Origin: Microbacterium testaceum | GTDB taxonomy: Bacteria; Actinomycetota; Actinomycetes; Actinomycetales; Microbacteriaceae | Length of the DNA stretch: 47,312 bases | Assembly: GCF_001476285.1 (NCBI RefSeq) | Contig: NZ_LDRU01000035.1 | Coordinates: 1-47,312 of the forward strand | Reading direction: 5' to 3' | In this document: positions 1 to 9,200 of the stretch, in pieces | Layout of the letters: the number at the start of each line of letters is the position of its first letter | How positions within the stretch are numbered: the stretch's first letter is position 1 | Position numbers and translations under genes: made by a program | Notes under the pieces: generated by a model | What the model was told of the DNA's origin: nothing | Database searches by the model: none | Seen by the model: the letters and a program-made list of their open reading frames with translations, nothing else

Positions 1-118
1 TTCTCTGTTCTATTTGTTTTCTTACTTCTTAGTTGTATTTTTTTTTTTTTTTCAAGCAGAAGACTGCATCCGAAGTTTCCGCCTGTCTCGGTGGCTCGGC
101 TATGTGTCTAAGAGACAT
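1..118. other. Sequencing adapter artefact at contig end
   Basis: Bases 53-76 match the Illumina P7 primer at about 20 of 24 positions, 77-84 look like an 8-base i7 index, and 85-118 match the Nextera read-2 primer and transposase mosaic end with scattered mismatches. Bases 1-52 are T-rich. Read on the minus strand this is insert, mosaic end, index, P7, then poly-A-like run-off, exactly what a short-insert read-through gives. Genomic sequence probably starts near 119. The mismatches are consistent with low-quality bases. Confidence 0.93.
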
Positions 119-219
119 CCGTAGCACTCGCCGGCGTCCCGCTCCGCGGCGCGTCTGCGGAGAGGATGCGGTGGGCACCAGGCGATTCTAGTTCCGTGGG
201 TCGCGCAGCACCTGAGCAT

Positions 220-225
220 TAGACT
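220..225 (+). promoter_or_regulatory. -10 box of crgA, leaderless start
   Basis: TAGACT ends 7 nt before the crgA ATG, which would put the transcription start at or next to the start codon. No convincing Shine-Dalgarno sequence lies in between. Actinobacteria commonly use TANNNT -10 boxes and leaderless mRNAs. The -35 is not obvious. Confidence 0.55.
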
Positions 226-232
226 GGGCCGC

Positions 233-472
233 ATGGCTCGAACTGGAAACGGCGACGACCCGATCGCCGAGCGCAACGAAGGCGCGTCGGCACCGAACCC
301 TGTGTGGTTCCTGCCCATCATGATCGGTCTCATGCTGGTGGGCCTGGTCTGGGTTCTGGTGTTCTACCTCAGCAACTCGCAGTTCCCCATTCCCGGCATC
401 GGCCCGTGGAACCTCGTCATCGGCTTCGGAATCGCCTTCGTCGGCTTCCTGATGACCACGCGCTGGCGCTGA
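233..472 (+). CDS. crgA: Cell division protein CrgA
   Basis: A 79-residue integral membrane protein of the CrgA (UPF0233) family. These actinobacterial septum proteins recruit or regulate FtsZ, FtsQ, FtsI and peptidoglycan synthases at the division site. The N-terminal ~22 residues are polar and cytosolic. Two membrane spans follow (about 24-46 and 56-76), with the family pattern NPVWF...W..VFYLS between and within them, and the protein ends in TTRWR. Length is typical. Across actinobacteria crgA sits near oriC, close to the pknAB-pbpA-rodA cluster, which would lie beyond the artefactual left end. It converges with the rhomboid gene. Confidence 0.95.
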   Translation: MARTGNGDDPIAERNEGASAPNPVWFLPIMIGLMLVGLVWVLVFYLSNSQFPIPGIGPWNLVIGFGIAFVGFLMTTRWR

Positions 473-510
473 TTTTCACCCGACTTACACGCGTGTAATT
501 CATCCCCACC

Positions 511-531
511 TGTGGATGAGCCTGTGGATAA
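511..531. other. Pair of DnaA-box-like 9-mers
   Basis: TGTGGATGA (511-519) and TGTGGATAA (523-531) are spaced 12 bp apart in the 62-bp convergent gap between crgA and the rhomboid gene. The second is a perfect DnaA box (TTATCCACA on the minus strand). Such boxes away from oriC can titrate DnaA. No role is shown here. Confidence 0.5.
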
Positions 532-534
532 CTC

Positions 535-1464
535 TCAGTAGTACACGACGACGGGGATCACGAGCAGCGCGAGAAGCACCGCGCCCACCCCGACCAGCAG
601 CCCGATCTGCAACGCTCTCTGCCGCGCGAGACGCGTCCGCGCGTAGACGAAGCCCACGGCCGCCCCGGTGATCAACCCGCCCAGGTGCGCCTGCCACGAG
701 ATCCCGACGCCGTTCAGTGCGGAGATGAAGTCGCCCGTGCCGATCGAGGTGATGAGCGCGACGACGAACGGCCACGCGAAGTTGATGCCGATCAGCACGG
801 CGATCACGCGGATGTCGGCGCCGATGTGGCGCCCGATGACGAGCAGCGCGCCGAAGAGGGCGAAGATCGCCCCCGAGGCGCCGACAACCGGAGTCAGCGG
901 CGCGAGCAGAGCCACGGCGACGGATCCGCCGAGGGTGCCGAGGGCGTAGAGCACGACGAACCGCCACCGCCCGAGGAGCGGTTCGAGGTTTCGACCGATG
1001 AACCACAGCGCGAGCATGTTCAGCGCGATGTGGAAGAAACCGGAGTGCACGAGCGAGACGGTGAACAGCCGCCACGGCTCGAAGGCCCCGAACTGCGGCA
1101 CGAGGTACGGGCCGTAGAACATGAGCGCGTTGCTCAGGATCGACCCGAGACCGGGGATGATCCCGATGATGTAGACGAGGCCTGTGACCGCGATGATCGT
1201 CAGCGTGGCGAGCGGTCGACCCGAGGCGACCACGACCGCCGGGCGACGCGAGGCCCAGCGTCGTTCCGCCTTCTTCTGGGCGGGGGTCTCCGCGGCGCGC
1301 TGCTGAGCCATGCACTCGGGGCAGATCACGCCGACGGCGGCGGGGGTGCGACATTCCGAACAGACCGTGCGCAGGCATCGCTGGCAGAGCACGAAGCTCT
1401 GCCGATCCGGATGCCGGTAACAGAAGTTGTCGCTGTTACGACGGAAATCGTCGGTCGTAGACAC
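535..1464 (-). CDS. Rhomboid-family intramembrane serine protease with N-terminal zinc finger
   Basis: A 309-residue membrane protein that should cleave transmembrane substrates within the bilayer. Residues 15-51 carry C15, H18, C27xxC30, C35xxC38 and C48xxC51, a B-box-like zinc-binding module often found before actinobacterial rhomboids. The rhomboid core follows from about residue 85, with HSGFFHIALNM (140-150), the GASG motif with nucleophile Ser197, and catalytic His260 in the AHLGG motif of the last core span. Two further hydrophobic stretches complete the protein. It lies 18 bp downstream of the cyclophilin gene on the same strand, so the two probably share a transcript. Substrates are unknown. 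Confidence 0.92.
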   Translation of the reverse strand: MSTTDDFRRNSDNFCYRHPDRQSFVLCQRCLRTVCSECRTPAAVGVICPECMAQQRAAETPAQKKAERRWASRRPAVVVASGRPLATLTIIAVTGLVYIIGIIPGLGSILSNALMFYGPYLVPQFGAFEPWRLFTVSLVHSGFFHIALNMLALWFIGRNLEPLLGRWRFVVLYALGTLGGSVAVALLAPLTPVVGASGAIFALFGALLVIGRHIGADIRVIAVLIGINFAWPFVVALITSIGTGDFISALNGVGISWQAHLGGLITGAAVGFVYARTRLARQRALQIGLLVGVGAVLLALLVIPVVVYY

Positions 1465-1482
1465 CCGCCGCCGCTCCCAGGG

Positions 1483-2040
1483 TCAGACGGCGACGACGTC
1501 GACCGAGTGCAACACGACGTCTGCCTTCGGTCGATCCTGGGCGCCGGTGGGGACAGCGGCGATGGCGTCGACGACGGCCTTCGACGCGTCGTCGGCCACC
1601 TCACCGAAGATGGTGTGCTTGCCCTGCAGCCACGGCGTCGGGTCGGTGGTGATGAAGAACTGCGAGCCGTTGGTGCCCTCCGGCTGGCCGGTGATGGCGT
1701 TGCGGCGCAGACCCGCGTTGGCCATGGCCAGCTTGTACGGAGCGGTGAAGTCGAGCTCGGGGTGGATCTCGTCGTTGAAGTTGTAGCCGGGACCGCCGAT
1801 GCCCTTACCGAGCGGGTCACCGCCCTGGATCATGAAGTTCGGGATGATGCGGTGGAAGATGACGTCCTTGTAGAGCGGACCCTCGCCCTTGGCGCCGGTG
1901 GCGGGGTTGGTCCATTCCTGCGTTCCATCGGACAGGCCGATGAAGTTGCGGACGGTACGGGGAGCGTGGTCGCCGAACAGGTTGACCACGATGTCGCCGT
2001 GGTTGGTGTGCAAGGTCGCGACGGCGGTGTGAGTAGCCAT
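1483..2040 (-). CDS. ppiA: Peptidyl-prolyl cis-trans isomerase, cyclophilin type
   Basis: A 185-residue single-domain cyclophilin without a signal peptide, so probably cytosolic, catalysing cis-trans isomerisation of Xaa-Pro bonds. The signature FHRIIPNFMIQGGDP spans 62-76 (catalytic Arg64, Gln72). GSQFFI lies at 125-130, and WLQGKHTIFG at 137-146 supplies the conserved Trp and His. It is the first gene of a probable two-gene unit with the rhomboid gene. The same neighbourhood (ppiA, rhomboid, crgA near gyrA) is seen in many actinobacteria. The ATG at 2040 gives the full fold. Confidence 0.95.
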   Translation of the reverse strand: MATHTAVATLHTNHGDIVVNLFGDHAPRTVRNFIGLSDGTQEWTNPATGAKGEGPLYKDVIFHRIIPNFMIQGGDPLGKGIGGPGYNFNDEIHPELDFTAPYKLAMANAGLRRNAITGQPEGTNGSQFFITTDPTPWLQGKHTIFGEVADDASKAVVDAIAAVPTGAQDRPKADVVLHSVDVVAV

Positions 2041-2140
2041 GGGTACATTCTCTCAGAGTTATCTGCAAGGGTCCGTGGTGGGCGCCGCCCGGTCTGGCAA
2101 GATGAAGCAACGTACATCCCATCGATAGGGAGGATGAGCC

Positions 2141-2713
2141 GTGGGCCTCAGCCGCAAGAGCAAGAAGGAACTGCGCAAGCTCCAGAAGCACGCCGCGAAG
2201 GTGTGGGAGTCGCAGCAGGTGCTGCTGGGCGAGAGCGGAAAGGTGGCTCGCGAAGCCGGCCACCAGCTCGGTCGCTTCAGCCGCGAAGACCTCGTCCCCG
2301 CCGTCCAAGACGGCTACAACAAGTACGCCGCGCCTTACGTCGACAAGAGCGTGAAGTACAGCAACCGCTTCCTCAGCAACAAGCTCATTCCGGCGGCCGG
2401 TGCGGTCGTCGGCGGGGCGATGTCGGTGTGGGATGCCGCGGGAGACACGCGTGACCGTCTCGCGAAGGGCCAGGGCTTCGAGCTCGACGCCCACAAGTAC
2501 GCGAAGCGTGCCGAGAAGTACGGCAAGAAGGCGTCGAAGAACCTCGCCAAGAAGCTTCCTCACCAGAACGACGGCATCGGCGCCGGCGGCGTCATCGCCA
2601 TCATCCTCGGCGTGGTCGCGGCGGCCGGTGTGGCCTACGCCGCGTGGCAGACACTTCGTGCCGACGACGAGCTGTGGGTGGCCGACGACCCGCTGCGTGC
2701 ACCGGACGCGTGA
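2141..2713 (+). CDS. Conserved hypothetical protein with one C-terminal membrane span
   Basis: A 190-residue basic protein. The GTG start is set by a strong GGGAGG ribosome binding site at 2128-2133. Residues 1-140 are rich in Lys, Ala, Tyr and Glu and look helical. A hydrophobic stretch at about 147-168 forms one transmembrane helix, followed by a short acidic tail. Related small proteins occur near gyrA in Microbacteriaceae, but no enzymatic motif is visible and no function can be assigned. The next gene starts inside its stop codon (GTGA overlap), so the two are translationally coupled. It is divergent from ppiA. Confidence 0.8.
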   Translation: MGLSRKSKKELRKLQKHAAKVWESQQVLLGESGKVAREAGHQLGRFSREDLVPAVQDGYNKYAAPYVDKSVKYSNRFLSNKLIPAAGAVVGGAMSVWDAAGDTRDRLAKGQGFELDAHKYAKRAEKYGKKASKNLAKKLPHQNDGIGAGGVIAIILGVVAAAGVAYAAWQTLRADDELWVADDPLRAPDA

Positions 2714-3183
2714 GCGACCCCACCATCAGAGTCCGAGAGGCCGCGCGCGAGCGCGGCCTCTCCGTCGATATCCGGGAGCGTCCGGCGGCGTCGAGCCTGG
2801 ACGAGGCGGCCGAACTCCTCGGCATCCCCTCCGCGGCCATCGTGAAGACGCTCGTGGTCAAGCGATCCGACGACACGTATCTCTTCGCGCTCGTGCCCGG
2901 TGATCGGGCGATCTCATGGCCCAAGCTCCGCGCCGTCGTCGGGGTCAACAAGCTGCGCCTGCCCGAACCCGAGCTCGCGCTGGCGGCGACCGGGTACGAA
3001 CGCGGGACGATCGTTCCCATCGGCAGCACGAAAGACTGGCCGGTCTACGCCGACGAGAGCATCGTCGGGCAGCGCATCGCCATGGGAGCCGGCGCACACG
3101 GTTACAGCCTCTTCGTCGAGGCCGACGACCTCATCGACGCTTACGACGCGACGGTCGCCGATATCACCGCGCCTCGGGCATAA
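2710..3183 (+). CDS. YbaK/EbsC-family aminoacyl-tRNA deacylase
   Basis: A 157-residue protein of the YbaK/ProX editing-domain family, which hydrolyses mischarged aminoacyl-tRNA such as Cys-tRNA(Pro). The core AAIVKTLVVK (43-52) contains the conserved Lys46. The C-terminal GAGAHGYSLFVEADDLI region matches the family GS(R/G)...hh....L end. The start was chosen at GTG 2710, which overlaps the upstream stop as GTGA; the longer open frame beginning at 2644 would lie inside the preceding gene. Substrate specificity cannot be read from the sequence. Its 3' end overlaps the convergent NUDIX gene by 20 bp. Confidence 0.87.
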   Translation: MSDPTIRVREAARERGLSVDIRERPAASSLDEAAELLGIPSAAIVKTLVVKRSDDTYLFALVPGDRAISWPKLRAVVGVNKLRLPEPELALAATGYERGTIVPIGSTKDWPVYADESIVGQRIAMGAGAHGYSLFVEADDLIDAYDATVADITAPRA

Positions 3184-3631
3184 GAGCCGACTCCTCCGTC
3201 CCGCGCGGCGAGATCTTCGCCATGCGGAGGGCGATGTCCACGAGCTGGACACGGCGGAGCTTGCGGACCGTCGGCAACGAGAACCACTCTGCGCGGTCCG
3301 TGGATCCTCCGACCTCATGGCGGAGACGCCCTCCGACCACATGGGCGCGGTAGACGATTCGCAGTGTGTGAAGCGGCCCGTCGGCATCCGCTGACAGCCG
3401 CCCGGACGCAGGTATCACTCGGGAGTGGATGCCGAGAAGCTCATCGACCACCACACGGTAGCCCGTCTCCTCCCGCACCTCGCGCCGGACCGCGCGCTCG
3501 GGGTCCTCCCCGGCCTCGAGACCGCCTCCGGGGAGCGTCCACGCCGCCCGACGGCCCTCGACCCAGTGCGCCAGCAGCAAACGGTCGCTCGAGCCGGTGA
3601 CGATGGCATAGGCGGCGACTCGCATGTCCAT
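3164..3631 (-). CDS. NUDIX hydrolase
   Basis: A 155-residue NUDIX-domain protein. The full Nudix box is present as GGGLEAGEDPERAVRREVRE followed by ETGY (G-x5-E-x7-REVxEExGY), which binds Mg2+ for hydrolysis of nucleoside diphosphate-linked substrates. The substrate is unknown. The start is ATG 3631; the longer in-frame opening to 3748 would run through the tRNA-Ala gene and is rejected. It lies directly downstream of the two tRNA genes on the same strand, so readthrough from the gyrA side is possible. The 3' end overlaps the YbaK-family gene, an antisense arrangement. Confidence 0.9.
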   Translation of the reverse strand: MDMRVAAYAIVTGSSDRLLLAHWVEGRRAAWTLPGGGLEAGEDPERAVRREVREETGYRVVVDELLGIHSRVIPASGRLSADADGPLHTLRIVYRAHVVGGRLRHEVGGSTDRAEWFSLPTVRKLRRVQLVDIALRMAKISPRGTEESALMPEAR

Positions 3632-3718
3632 TGCGACACCATAGCGGCGCGACAGCGGCGGCGTGCGACGCGGGCCGTGAAGAGACCCGCATCGGCCGGA
3701 GCCGGGATGAAGAAGATG

Positions 3719-3791
3719 TGGAGCCTGGGAGATTCGAACTCCCGACATCCTGCTTGCAAAGCAGGCGCTCTACCAACTGAGCTAAGGCCCC
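3719..3791 (-). tRNA. alaT: tRNA-Ala (TGC)
   Basis: On the minus strand a 73-nt cloverleaf runs from GGGGCCT to the discriminator A, with a 7-bp acceptor stem (one G-U pair), the D-arm AGCTCAGTTGGTAGAGC, an anticodon stem-loop with TGC, and a T-arm with GTTCGAATC. CCA is not encoded. It lies 12 bp after tRNA-Ile. The order gyrA, small membrane gene, tRNA-Ile, tRNA-Ala is the same as in mycobacteria. Confidence 0.97.
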
Positions 3792-3803
3792 GTGGGGATG
3801 GGG

Positions 3804-3877
3804 TGGGGCTACCAGGACTTGAACCTGGGACCTCTTCATTATCAGTGAAGCGCTCTAACCGCCTGAGCTATAGCCCC
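3804..3877 (-). tRNA. ileT: tRNA-Ile (GAT)
   Basis: On the minus strand a 74-nt cloverleaf starts GGGGCTA and pairs with TAGCCCC before the discriminator A. The D-arm is AGCTCAGGCGGTTAGAGC, the anticodon loop reads CTGATAA with anticodon GAT, and the T-arm has GTTCAAGTC. CCA is not encoded. It lies between the DUF3566 gene and tRNA-Ala. Confidence 0.97.
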
Positions 3878-3945
3878 GTTGCGACGACGTGATGTCGTCA
3901 ACCTCGAAGACTTTACCGGAATCCCGAGGTTTTTCCGAATCGGCC

Positions 3946-4350
3946 TCAGTTCGAGGTGAAGCCGACCAGGAGACCGCCGGTGACCTTGACCGCCAGGTTG
4001 TAGATTCCGGCGACGACGGCGCCGAGAACCGTGATGACGACCAGGTTGAGGATCGCGACGATCGCCGCGAACGCCATCACCTGGGGGAGCCCGACGTACT
4101 GCGAGAGTGTGGCGCCGCCGTCGGTGAAGCTCGTGAAGAACTCGTCCAGCTTCGTGATGAGGCCCGTGGCGCTGACGACGAGGTAGATGAGGAAGTACGA
4201 GACCACGGTCACGATCGCGACCGCCACGGCGGCCAGGAAAGACAGTTTCACCGCCGACCAGAAGTCGATGTAGACCAGGCGCAGGCGCACCTGCTTGGCG
4301 GGGGTCTTGTGAGTCGACTTCTTAGCGAGCTTGTCGGCTACCGTGCTCAT
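3946..4350 (-). CDS. DUF3566 membrane protein
   Basis: A 134-residue protein of the DUF3566 family, which sits directly downstream of gyrA in most actinobacteria (the Rv0007 position in M. tuberculosis). The N-terminal ~22 residues are polar and Lys-rich. Two long hydrophobic segments (about 36-62 and 92-118) flank a 30-residue outside loop. The ATG overlaps the gyrA stop as ATGA, so the gene is translationally coupled to gyrA. The domain also occurs at the C-terminus of some division-linked proteins. Its biochemical role is unknown. Confidence 0.93.
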   Translation of the reverse strand: MSTVADKLAKKSTHKTPAKQVRLRLVYIDFWSAVKLSFLAAVAVAIVTVVSYFLIYLVVSATGLITKLDEFFTSFTDGGATLSQYVGLPQVMAFAAIVAILNLVVITVLGAVVAGIYNLAVKVTGGLLVGFTSN

Positions 4351-6977
4351 GCGTCAGTACTTTCCTCGGGGGTCTCGGGAGCGGAGGCGTCGGCCTCGTC
4401 CGCAGGGGCTGCGGCGGGCTCCGTGGTCGTCTCCGTCGTCTCTGCCAAGTTGCGTTCGGCGTTTCGAGCGATCGCGATGATGCGATCGTCGCCTCCAGCT
4501 CGGGCGAACACGACACCCATCGTGTCACGTCCCTTGGCGGGCACCTCGGCCACGGCAGAGCGTACCACCTTGCCGCTGGCAAGAACCACAAGGACCTCGT
4601 CACCCTCGGAGACCATCATTCCGCCCGCGAGGACGCCCCGATCGTCGGTCAGACGGGCCACCTTGATGCCCAGACCGCCGCGGTTCTGCATGCGATACTC
4701 GGTCACCGCGGTGCGCTTGGCGTAGCCGCCCTCGGTCACGACGAAGACGTACTCGTCGTCCTTGGCGACGGATGCCGAGAGCAGGCTGTCGCCCTCGCGG
4801 AAGTCCATGCCCTTCACGCCCGACGTCGACCGACCCATCGGGCGCAGCGCACTGTCGGTCGCGGAGAAGCGCAGCGACATGCCCAGCCGGCTGATGAGGA
4901 GGATGTCGTCGCCCTCGTCGACCAGCAGGGCGCTCACCAGTTCATCGGCCGCGCCGGGCTCGGTGTCGTCGCCCTCCTCGGCCACCTGGCCGCGGAGCTT
5001 GATCGCGATGACACCGCCCTGCCGGTTGGTGTCGTACTCGTCGAGGCGCGTCTTCTTCACCAGACCGTTGCGGGTCGCCAGCACCAGGTAGGTGGCGACG
5101 CTGTAGTCGCGGATGTCGAGGATCTGCGCGATCTCTTCGTCGGGCTGCAGGGCGAGGAGATTCGCCACGTGCTGGCCCTTGGCATCCCGTCCCGCCTCCG
5201 GGACCTCGTAGGCCTTCGAACGGTAGACCCGACCCTTGTTCGTGAAGAACAGCAGCCAGTGGTGCGTCGTGGTGACGAAGAAGTGCTCGACGACGTCGTC
5301 GGCGCGCAGCTGCGCACCCTTCACGCCCTTGCCGCCGCGATGCTGCGACCGGTAGTTGTCGCTGCGCGTGCGCTTGATGTAGCCGTCACGCGTGACGGTG
5401 ATGACCATCTCTTCTTCGGCGATCAGGTCTTCGATCGACACGTCGCCGTCGAAGCCGTGCAGGATCTGCGTGCGACGGTCGTCGCCGAAGCGGTCGACGA
5501 TCCCGGTCAGCTCGTCACGGATGATCGTGCGCTGGCGGGCAGGGGTCGCGAGGATGTCGTTGAAGTCCGCGATGCGGGCCTCGAGCTCGGTCGCCTCGTC
5601 GACGATCTTCTGCCGTTCGAGCGCTGCCAGACGACGCAGCTGCATGTCGAGGATGGCCTGCGCCTGGATGTCGTCGATGTCGAGGAGCTTCTGCAGTCCC
5701 TCGTTGGCATCCTGAGCCGTCGGAGACCGGCGGATGAGCGCGATCACCTCGTCGAGGGCGTCGAGCGCCTTCAGGTAGCCGCGCAGGATGTGCATGCGCT
5801 CTTCGGCCTTGCGGAGGCGGTACCGCGTCCGGCGCACGATGACGTCGAGCTGGTGGTCGATCCAGTGGCTGATGAAGCCGTCGAGCGACAGGGTGCGGGG
5901 CACCCCGTCGACGATCGCCAGCATGTTCGCGCCGAAGTTCTCCTGCAGCTGGGTGTGCTTGTAGAGGTTGTTCAGCACGACCTTGGCGACCGCGTCGCGC
6001 TTGAGGACGACGACGAGGCGCTGGCCCGTGCGACCCGAGGTCTCGTCGCGGATGTCGGCGATGCCGGTGATCTTGCCCTCGCGAGCGAGATCGCCGATCT
6101 TGACCGCGACGTTGTCGGGGTTCACCTGGTACGGCAGCTCGGTGATCACGAGGCACGTACGGCCCTGGATCTCCTCGATGTTGACGACGGCGCGCATCGT
6201 GATCGAACCGCGACCGGTGCGGTAGGCGTCCTTGATTCCTCGGGTTCCGAGGATCTGCGCGGCGGTCGGGAAGTCGGGCCCCGGGATGCGCTCCATGAGC
6301 GCTTCGAGCAGCTCCTCGCGGGTGGCATCCGGGTTCTCGAGAGCCCACAGCGCGCCGGCGGAGACCTCGCGGAGGTTGTGCGGCGGGATGTTCGTGGCCA
6401 TACCGACCGCGATACCGACCGAGCCGTTGACGAGCAGGTTCGGGAAGCGCGACGGCAGGACGACGGGCTCCTGCGTCTGACCGTCGTAGTTGTCCTCGAA
6501 GTCGACGGTCTCTTCTTCGATGTCGCGCACCATCTCGAGCGCGAGCTGCGACATCTTCGTCTCGGTGTAGCGAGGGGCAGCCGCTCCCTGGTTGCCCGGG
6601 GAGCCGAAGTTGCCCTGCCCCAGCGCCAGGGGGTACCGCAGCGACCAGGGCTGCACGAGCCGGACGAGGGCGTCGTAGATCGGCGCGTCACCGTGGGGGT
6701 GGTAGTGCCCCATCACCTCGCCGACGACACGGGCGCACTTCGAGAACGACTTGTCGGGGCGGAAGCCGCCGTCGTACATGCCGTAGATCACGCGGCGGTG
6801 GACCGGCTTGAGACCGTCCTCGACACGCGGCAGTGCGCGGCCGACGATGACGCTCATCGCGTAGTCGAGGTAGCTCCGCTGCATCTCGAGCTGGAGGTCG
6901 ACCTGGTCGATCCTGCCGTGGTTGTGCGCGGGTTCCGACCGGACGTCGTCGGGCTCGGGCGTGATGTCGTCAGCCAT
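4347..6977 (-). CDS. gyrA: DNA gyrase subunit A
   Basis: A full-length 876-residue GyrA, the DNA breakage-reunion subunit that introduces negative supercoils together with GyrB. The winged-helix domain contains [12 protein letters not shown] at 91-102 and catalytic Tyr137 in AAPRYTET. The C-terminal beta-pinwheel carries the GyrA box as QHRGGKG, needed for DNA wrapping. An acidic, Glu/Ala/Thr-rich tail ends the protein. The residue equivalent to E. coli Ser83 is Ala98, as in M. tuberculosis. The gene starts 71 bp after gyrB and overlaps the DUF3566 gene by 4 bp, so gyrB-gyrA-DUF3566 is one unit. Confidence 0.99.
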   Translation of the reverse strand: MADDITPEPDDVRSEPAHNHGRIDQVDLQLEMQRSYLDYAMSVIVGRALPRVEDGLKPVHRRVIYGMYDGGFRPDKSFSKCARVVGEVMGHYHPHGDAPIYDALVRLVQPWSLRYPLALGQGNFGSPGNQGAAAPRYTETKMSQLALEMVRDIEEETVDFEDNYDGQTQEPVVLPSRFPNLLVNGSVGIAVGMATNIPPHNLREVSAGALWALENPDATREELLEALMERIPGPDFPTAAQILGTRGIKDAYRTGRGSITMRAVVNIEEIQGRTCLVITELPYQVNPDNVAVKIGDLAREGKITGIADIRDETSGRTGQRLVVVLKRDAVAKVVLNNLYKHTQLQENFGANMLAIVDGVPRTLSLDGFISHWIDHQLDVIVRRTRYRLRKAEERMHILRGYLKALDALDEVIALIRRSPTAQDANEGLQKLLDIDDIQAQAILDMQLRRLAALERQKIVDEATELEARIADFNDILATPARQRTIIRDELTGIVDRFGDDRRTQILHGFDGDVSIEDLIAEEEMVITVTRDGYIKRTRSDNYRSQHRGGKGVKGAQLRADDVVEHFFVTTTHHWLLFFTNKGRVYRSKAYEVPEAGRDAKGQHVANLLALQPDEEIAQILDIRDYSVATYLVLATRNGLVKKTRLDEYDTNRQGGVIAIKLRGQVAEEGDDTEPGAADELVSALLVDEGDDILLISRLGMSLRFSATDSALRPMGRSTSGVKGMDFREGDSLLSASVAKDDEYVFVVTEGGYAKRTAVTEYRMQNRGGLGIKVARLTDDRGVLAGGMMVSEGDEVLVVLASGKVVRSAVAEVPAKGRDTMGVVFARAGGDDRIIAIARNAERNLAETTETTTEPAAAPADEADASAPETPEESTDA

Positions 6978-7048
6978 GTCTTCTCAGTTTCGTAGTACGT
7001 CGTCGATCGTCGTCGTGAGGTTCCGTGCGGGGTCGCGCGGGCGAGAGA

Positions 7049-9082
7049 TCAGATGTCGAGGAAGCGGACGTCTTTGGCGTTGCGCTGGATGAAGCTGCGA
7101 CGCGACTCGACGTCTTCACCCATGAGCACGGAGAAGATCTCGTCGGCGGCCGCGGCGTCGTCGATCGTCACCTGCTTCAGGGTGCGCGTCTCGGGGTCCA
7201 TCGTGGTCTCCCAGAGCTCGTGGTCGTTCATCTCACCGAGACCCTTGTAGCGCTGGATGCCGTTGTCCTTGGGGATACGGCGACCGGCGGCCTGGCCGTC
7301 GACGAGCATCGCGTCACGCTCACGGTCGCTGTAGGCGTACTCGTGGGGGTGGTTGGACCACTTCAGGCGGTAGAGGGGCGGCTGGGCGAGATAGACGAAA
7401 CCGGCCTCGATGAGTCCGCGCATGTAGCGGAACAGCAGGGTCAGAAGCAGCGTGGTGATGTGCTGGCCGTCGACGTCGGCATCGGCCATGAGCACGATCT
7501 TGTGGTACCGCGCCTTGGCCATGTCGAAGTCTTCGCCGATGCCCGTGCCGAAAGCCTGGATCATCGCCTGGACTTCTTTGTTGCCCAGCGCCCGGTCGAG
7601 ACGCGCGCGCTCGACGTTGAGGATCTTGCCGCGCAGCGCCAGGATCGCCTGCGTGTGCGGGTCGCGGCCCTGCACGGCCGAACCGCCGGCGGAGTCACCC
7701 TCGACGAGGAAGATCTCGCTGATCGAGGGGTCCTTCGAGGTGCAGTCCTTGAGCTTGTCGGGCATCGCGGCCGACTCGAACACGCTCTTGCGGCGCGCGG
7801 TCTCGCGCGCCTTGCGCGCGGCCAGACGTGCGGTCGCGGCATCGATCGCCTTGCGGATGATGTTCTTGGCCTGGCCCGGGTTGCGGTCGAACCAGTCGCC
7901 GAGCTTGTCGCCGACGACCTTCTGCACGAAGGCACGCGCCTCGGTGTTCCCGAGTTTCGTCTTGGTCTGGCCCTCGAACTGCGGCTCCGACAGCTTCACC
8001 GAGATGACGGCGGTGAGCCCCTCGCGGATGTCGTCGCCGGTGAGGTTGTCGTCCTTCTCTTTGAGCAGGTTGTTCGCGCGGGCATAGCGGTTGACCAGCG
8101 TGGTCAGCGCGGCGCGGAAGCCCTCTTCGTGGGTGCCGCCCTCGTGCGTGTTGATCGTGTTCGCGTACGTGAACACGTTCTCGGTGTACGCGGTGGTCCA
8201 CTGCATCGCGAGCTCGAGCGCGATGTGGCGCTCGGTGTCTTCCGACTCGACCTCGATGATCTCGTCGTTGACGACATCGGCCTTGCGCACACGGTTGAGG
8301 TGCTCGACGTAGTCGACGAGACCGCGCTCGTAGAGGAACGAGTCGTTCCGCGCCTCGGTGACCTCTTCGCCCGGCTCGCCCTCGACGACCACCGACTGCG
8401 GACGCTCGTCGCGGAGGCTGATGCGTAGACCCTTGTTGAGGAACGCCATCTGCTGGAAACGCGTGCGGAGGGTGTCGTAGTCGAAGTCGATGGTGTCGAA
8501 GATCGTGGCATCGGGCCAGAACGTGATCGTCGTCCCGGTCTGGTCGCTCTCTTCGCCCTTCTCGAGCGGAGCGAGAGGGTGCCCGCCGTCGCGGAACGAC
8601 TGGCGCCACACGTGCCCCTGCCGCTTGACCTCGACCTCGAGGCGGGTCGACAGCGCGTTCACGACCGATGAGCCGACGCCGTGCAGACCGCCGGACACGG
8701 CGTATCCGCCACCGCCGAACTTCCCGCCGGCGTGCAGGACCGTGAGCACGACCTCGACCGTCGACTTGCCCTCGGTGCGGTGCATGTCGACGGGGATGCC
8801 GCGGCCGTTGTCGACGACGCGGACAGCGCCGTCGCTGAGGATCGTGACCTCGATCGTGTCGCAGTACCCGGCCAGGGCCTCGTCGACGGAGTTGTCGACG
8901 ATCTCTTGGACGAGGTGGTGCAGGCCCCGCTCGCCGGTGGAGCCGATGTACATGCCGGGGCGCTTGCGCACCGCCTCGAGACCTTCGAGCACCTGGATGG
9001 CGTCGGCCCCGTACTCGTTGGGAACCTTGGTGGAGGGTGCTTCAGGTTCCTCGGAAACGCTGTCGGGGTTTTCGGACGTCAT
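7049..9082 (-). CDS. gyrB: DNA gyrase subunit B
   Basis: A 677-residue ATPase subunit of gyrase. The GHKL ATP-binding region has [12 protein letters not shown] (59-70), DNGRGIP (91-97) and the [10 protein letters not shown] lid (131-140). The TOPRIM domain carries EGDSAGG (461-467) and DADVDG (534-539), which bind Mg2+ for DNA cleavage. The C-terminal tail is the usual [14 protein letters not shown]. Length is normal for actinobacteria. It follows dciA after a 118-bp gap that contains a TAGGAT -10-like hexamer on the minus strand, so it may have its own promoter. Confidence 0.99.
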   Translation of the reverse strand: MTSENPDSVSEEPEAPSTKVPNEYGADAIQVLEGLEAVRKRPGMYIGSTGERGLHHLVQEIVDNSVDEALAGYCDTIEVTILSDGAVRVVDNGRGIPVDMHRTEGKSTVEVVLTVLHAGGKFGGGGYAVSGGLHGVGSSVVNALSTRLEVEVKRQGHVWRQSFRDGGHPLAPLEKGEESDQTGTTITFWPDATIFDTIDFDYDTLRTRFQQMAFLNKGLRISLRDERPQSVVVEGEPGEEVTEARNDSFLYERGLVDYVEHLNRVRKADVVNDEIIEVESEDTERHIALELAMQWTTAYTENVFTYANTINTHEGGTHEEGFRAALTTLVNRYARANNLLKEKDDNLTGDDIREGLTAVISVKLSEPQFEGQTKTKLGNTEARAFVQKVVGDKLGDWFDRNPGQAKNIIRKAIDAATARLAARKARETARRKSVFESAAMPDKLKDCTSKDPSISEIFLVEGDSAGGSAVQGRDPHTQAILALRGKILNVERARLDRALGNKEVQAMIQAFGTGIGEDFDMAKARYHKIVLMADADVDGQHITTLLLTLLFRYMRGLIEAGFVYLAQPPLYRLKWSNHPHEYAYSDRERDAMLVDGQAAGRRIPKDNGIQRYKGLGEMNDHELWETTMDPETRTLKQVTIDDAAAADEIFSVLMGEDVESRRSFIQRNAKDVRFLDI

Positions 9083-9200
9083 GGGTACGCGCGCTCCAGA
9101 TCGGTTCTCGGAGCTTCCATCCTATCGCGCGCGACCTGCAGAAATGGCGTGTACGCCCCTACGCGGGGATAAATCGGGTCGAGGCGGGATCGACCATGGC

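Noticed and set aside
3164..3748. Longer NUDIX frame beginning at 3748
   Set aside because: It would run through the tRNA-Ala gene. ATG 3631 gives a complete NUDIX domain.
3901..3934. ACCTCG...CGAGGT followed by TTTT as a tRNA-region terminator
   Set aside because: The T-run is on the plus strand, but the flanking genes are on the minus strand, and the loop is 18 nt; direction does not fit.
5169..6995. 608-codon open frame antisense to gyrA
   Set aside because: It mirrors gyrA codons in a high-GC genome, with Asp/Val/Arg-rich sequence and no domain. gyrA is unambiguous.
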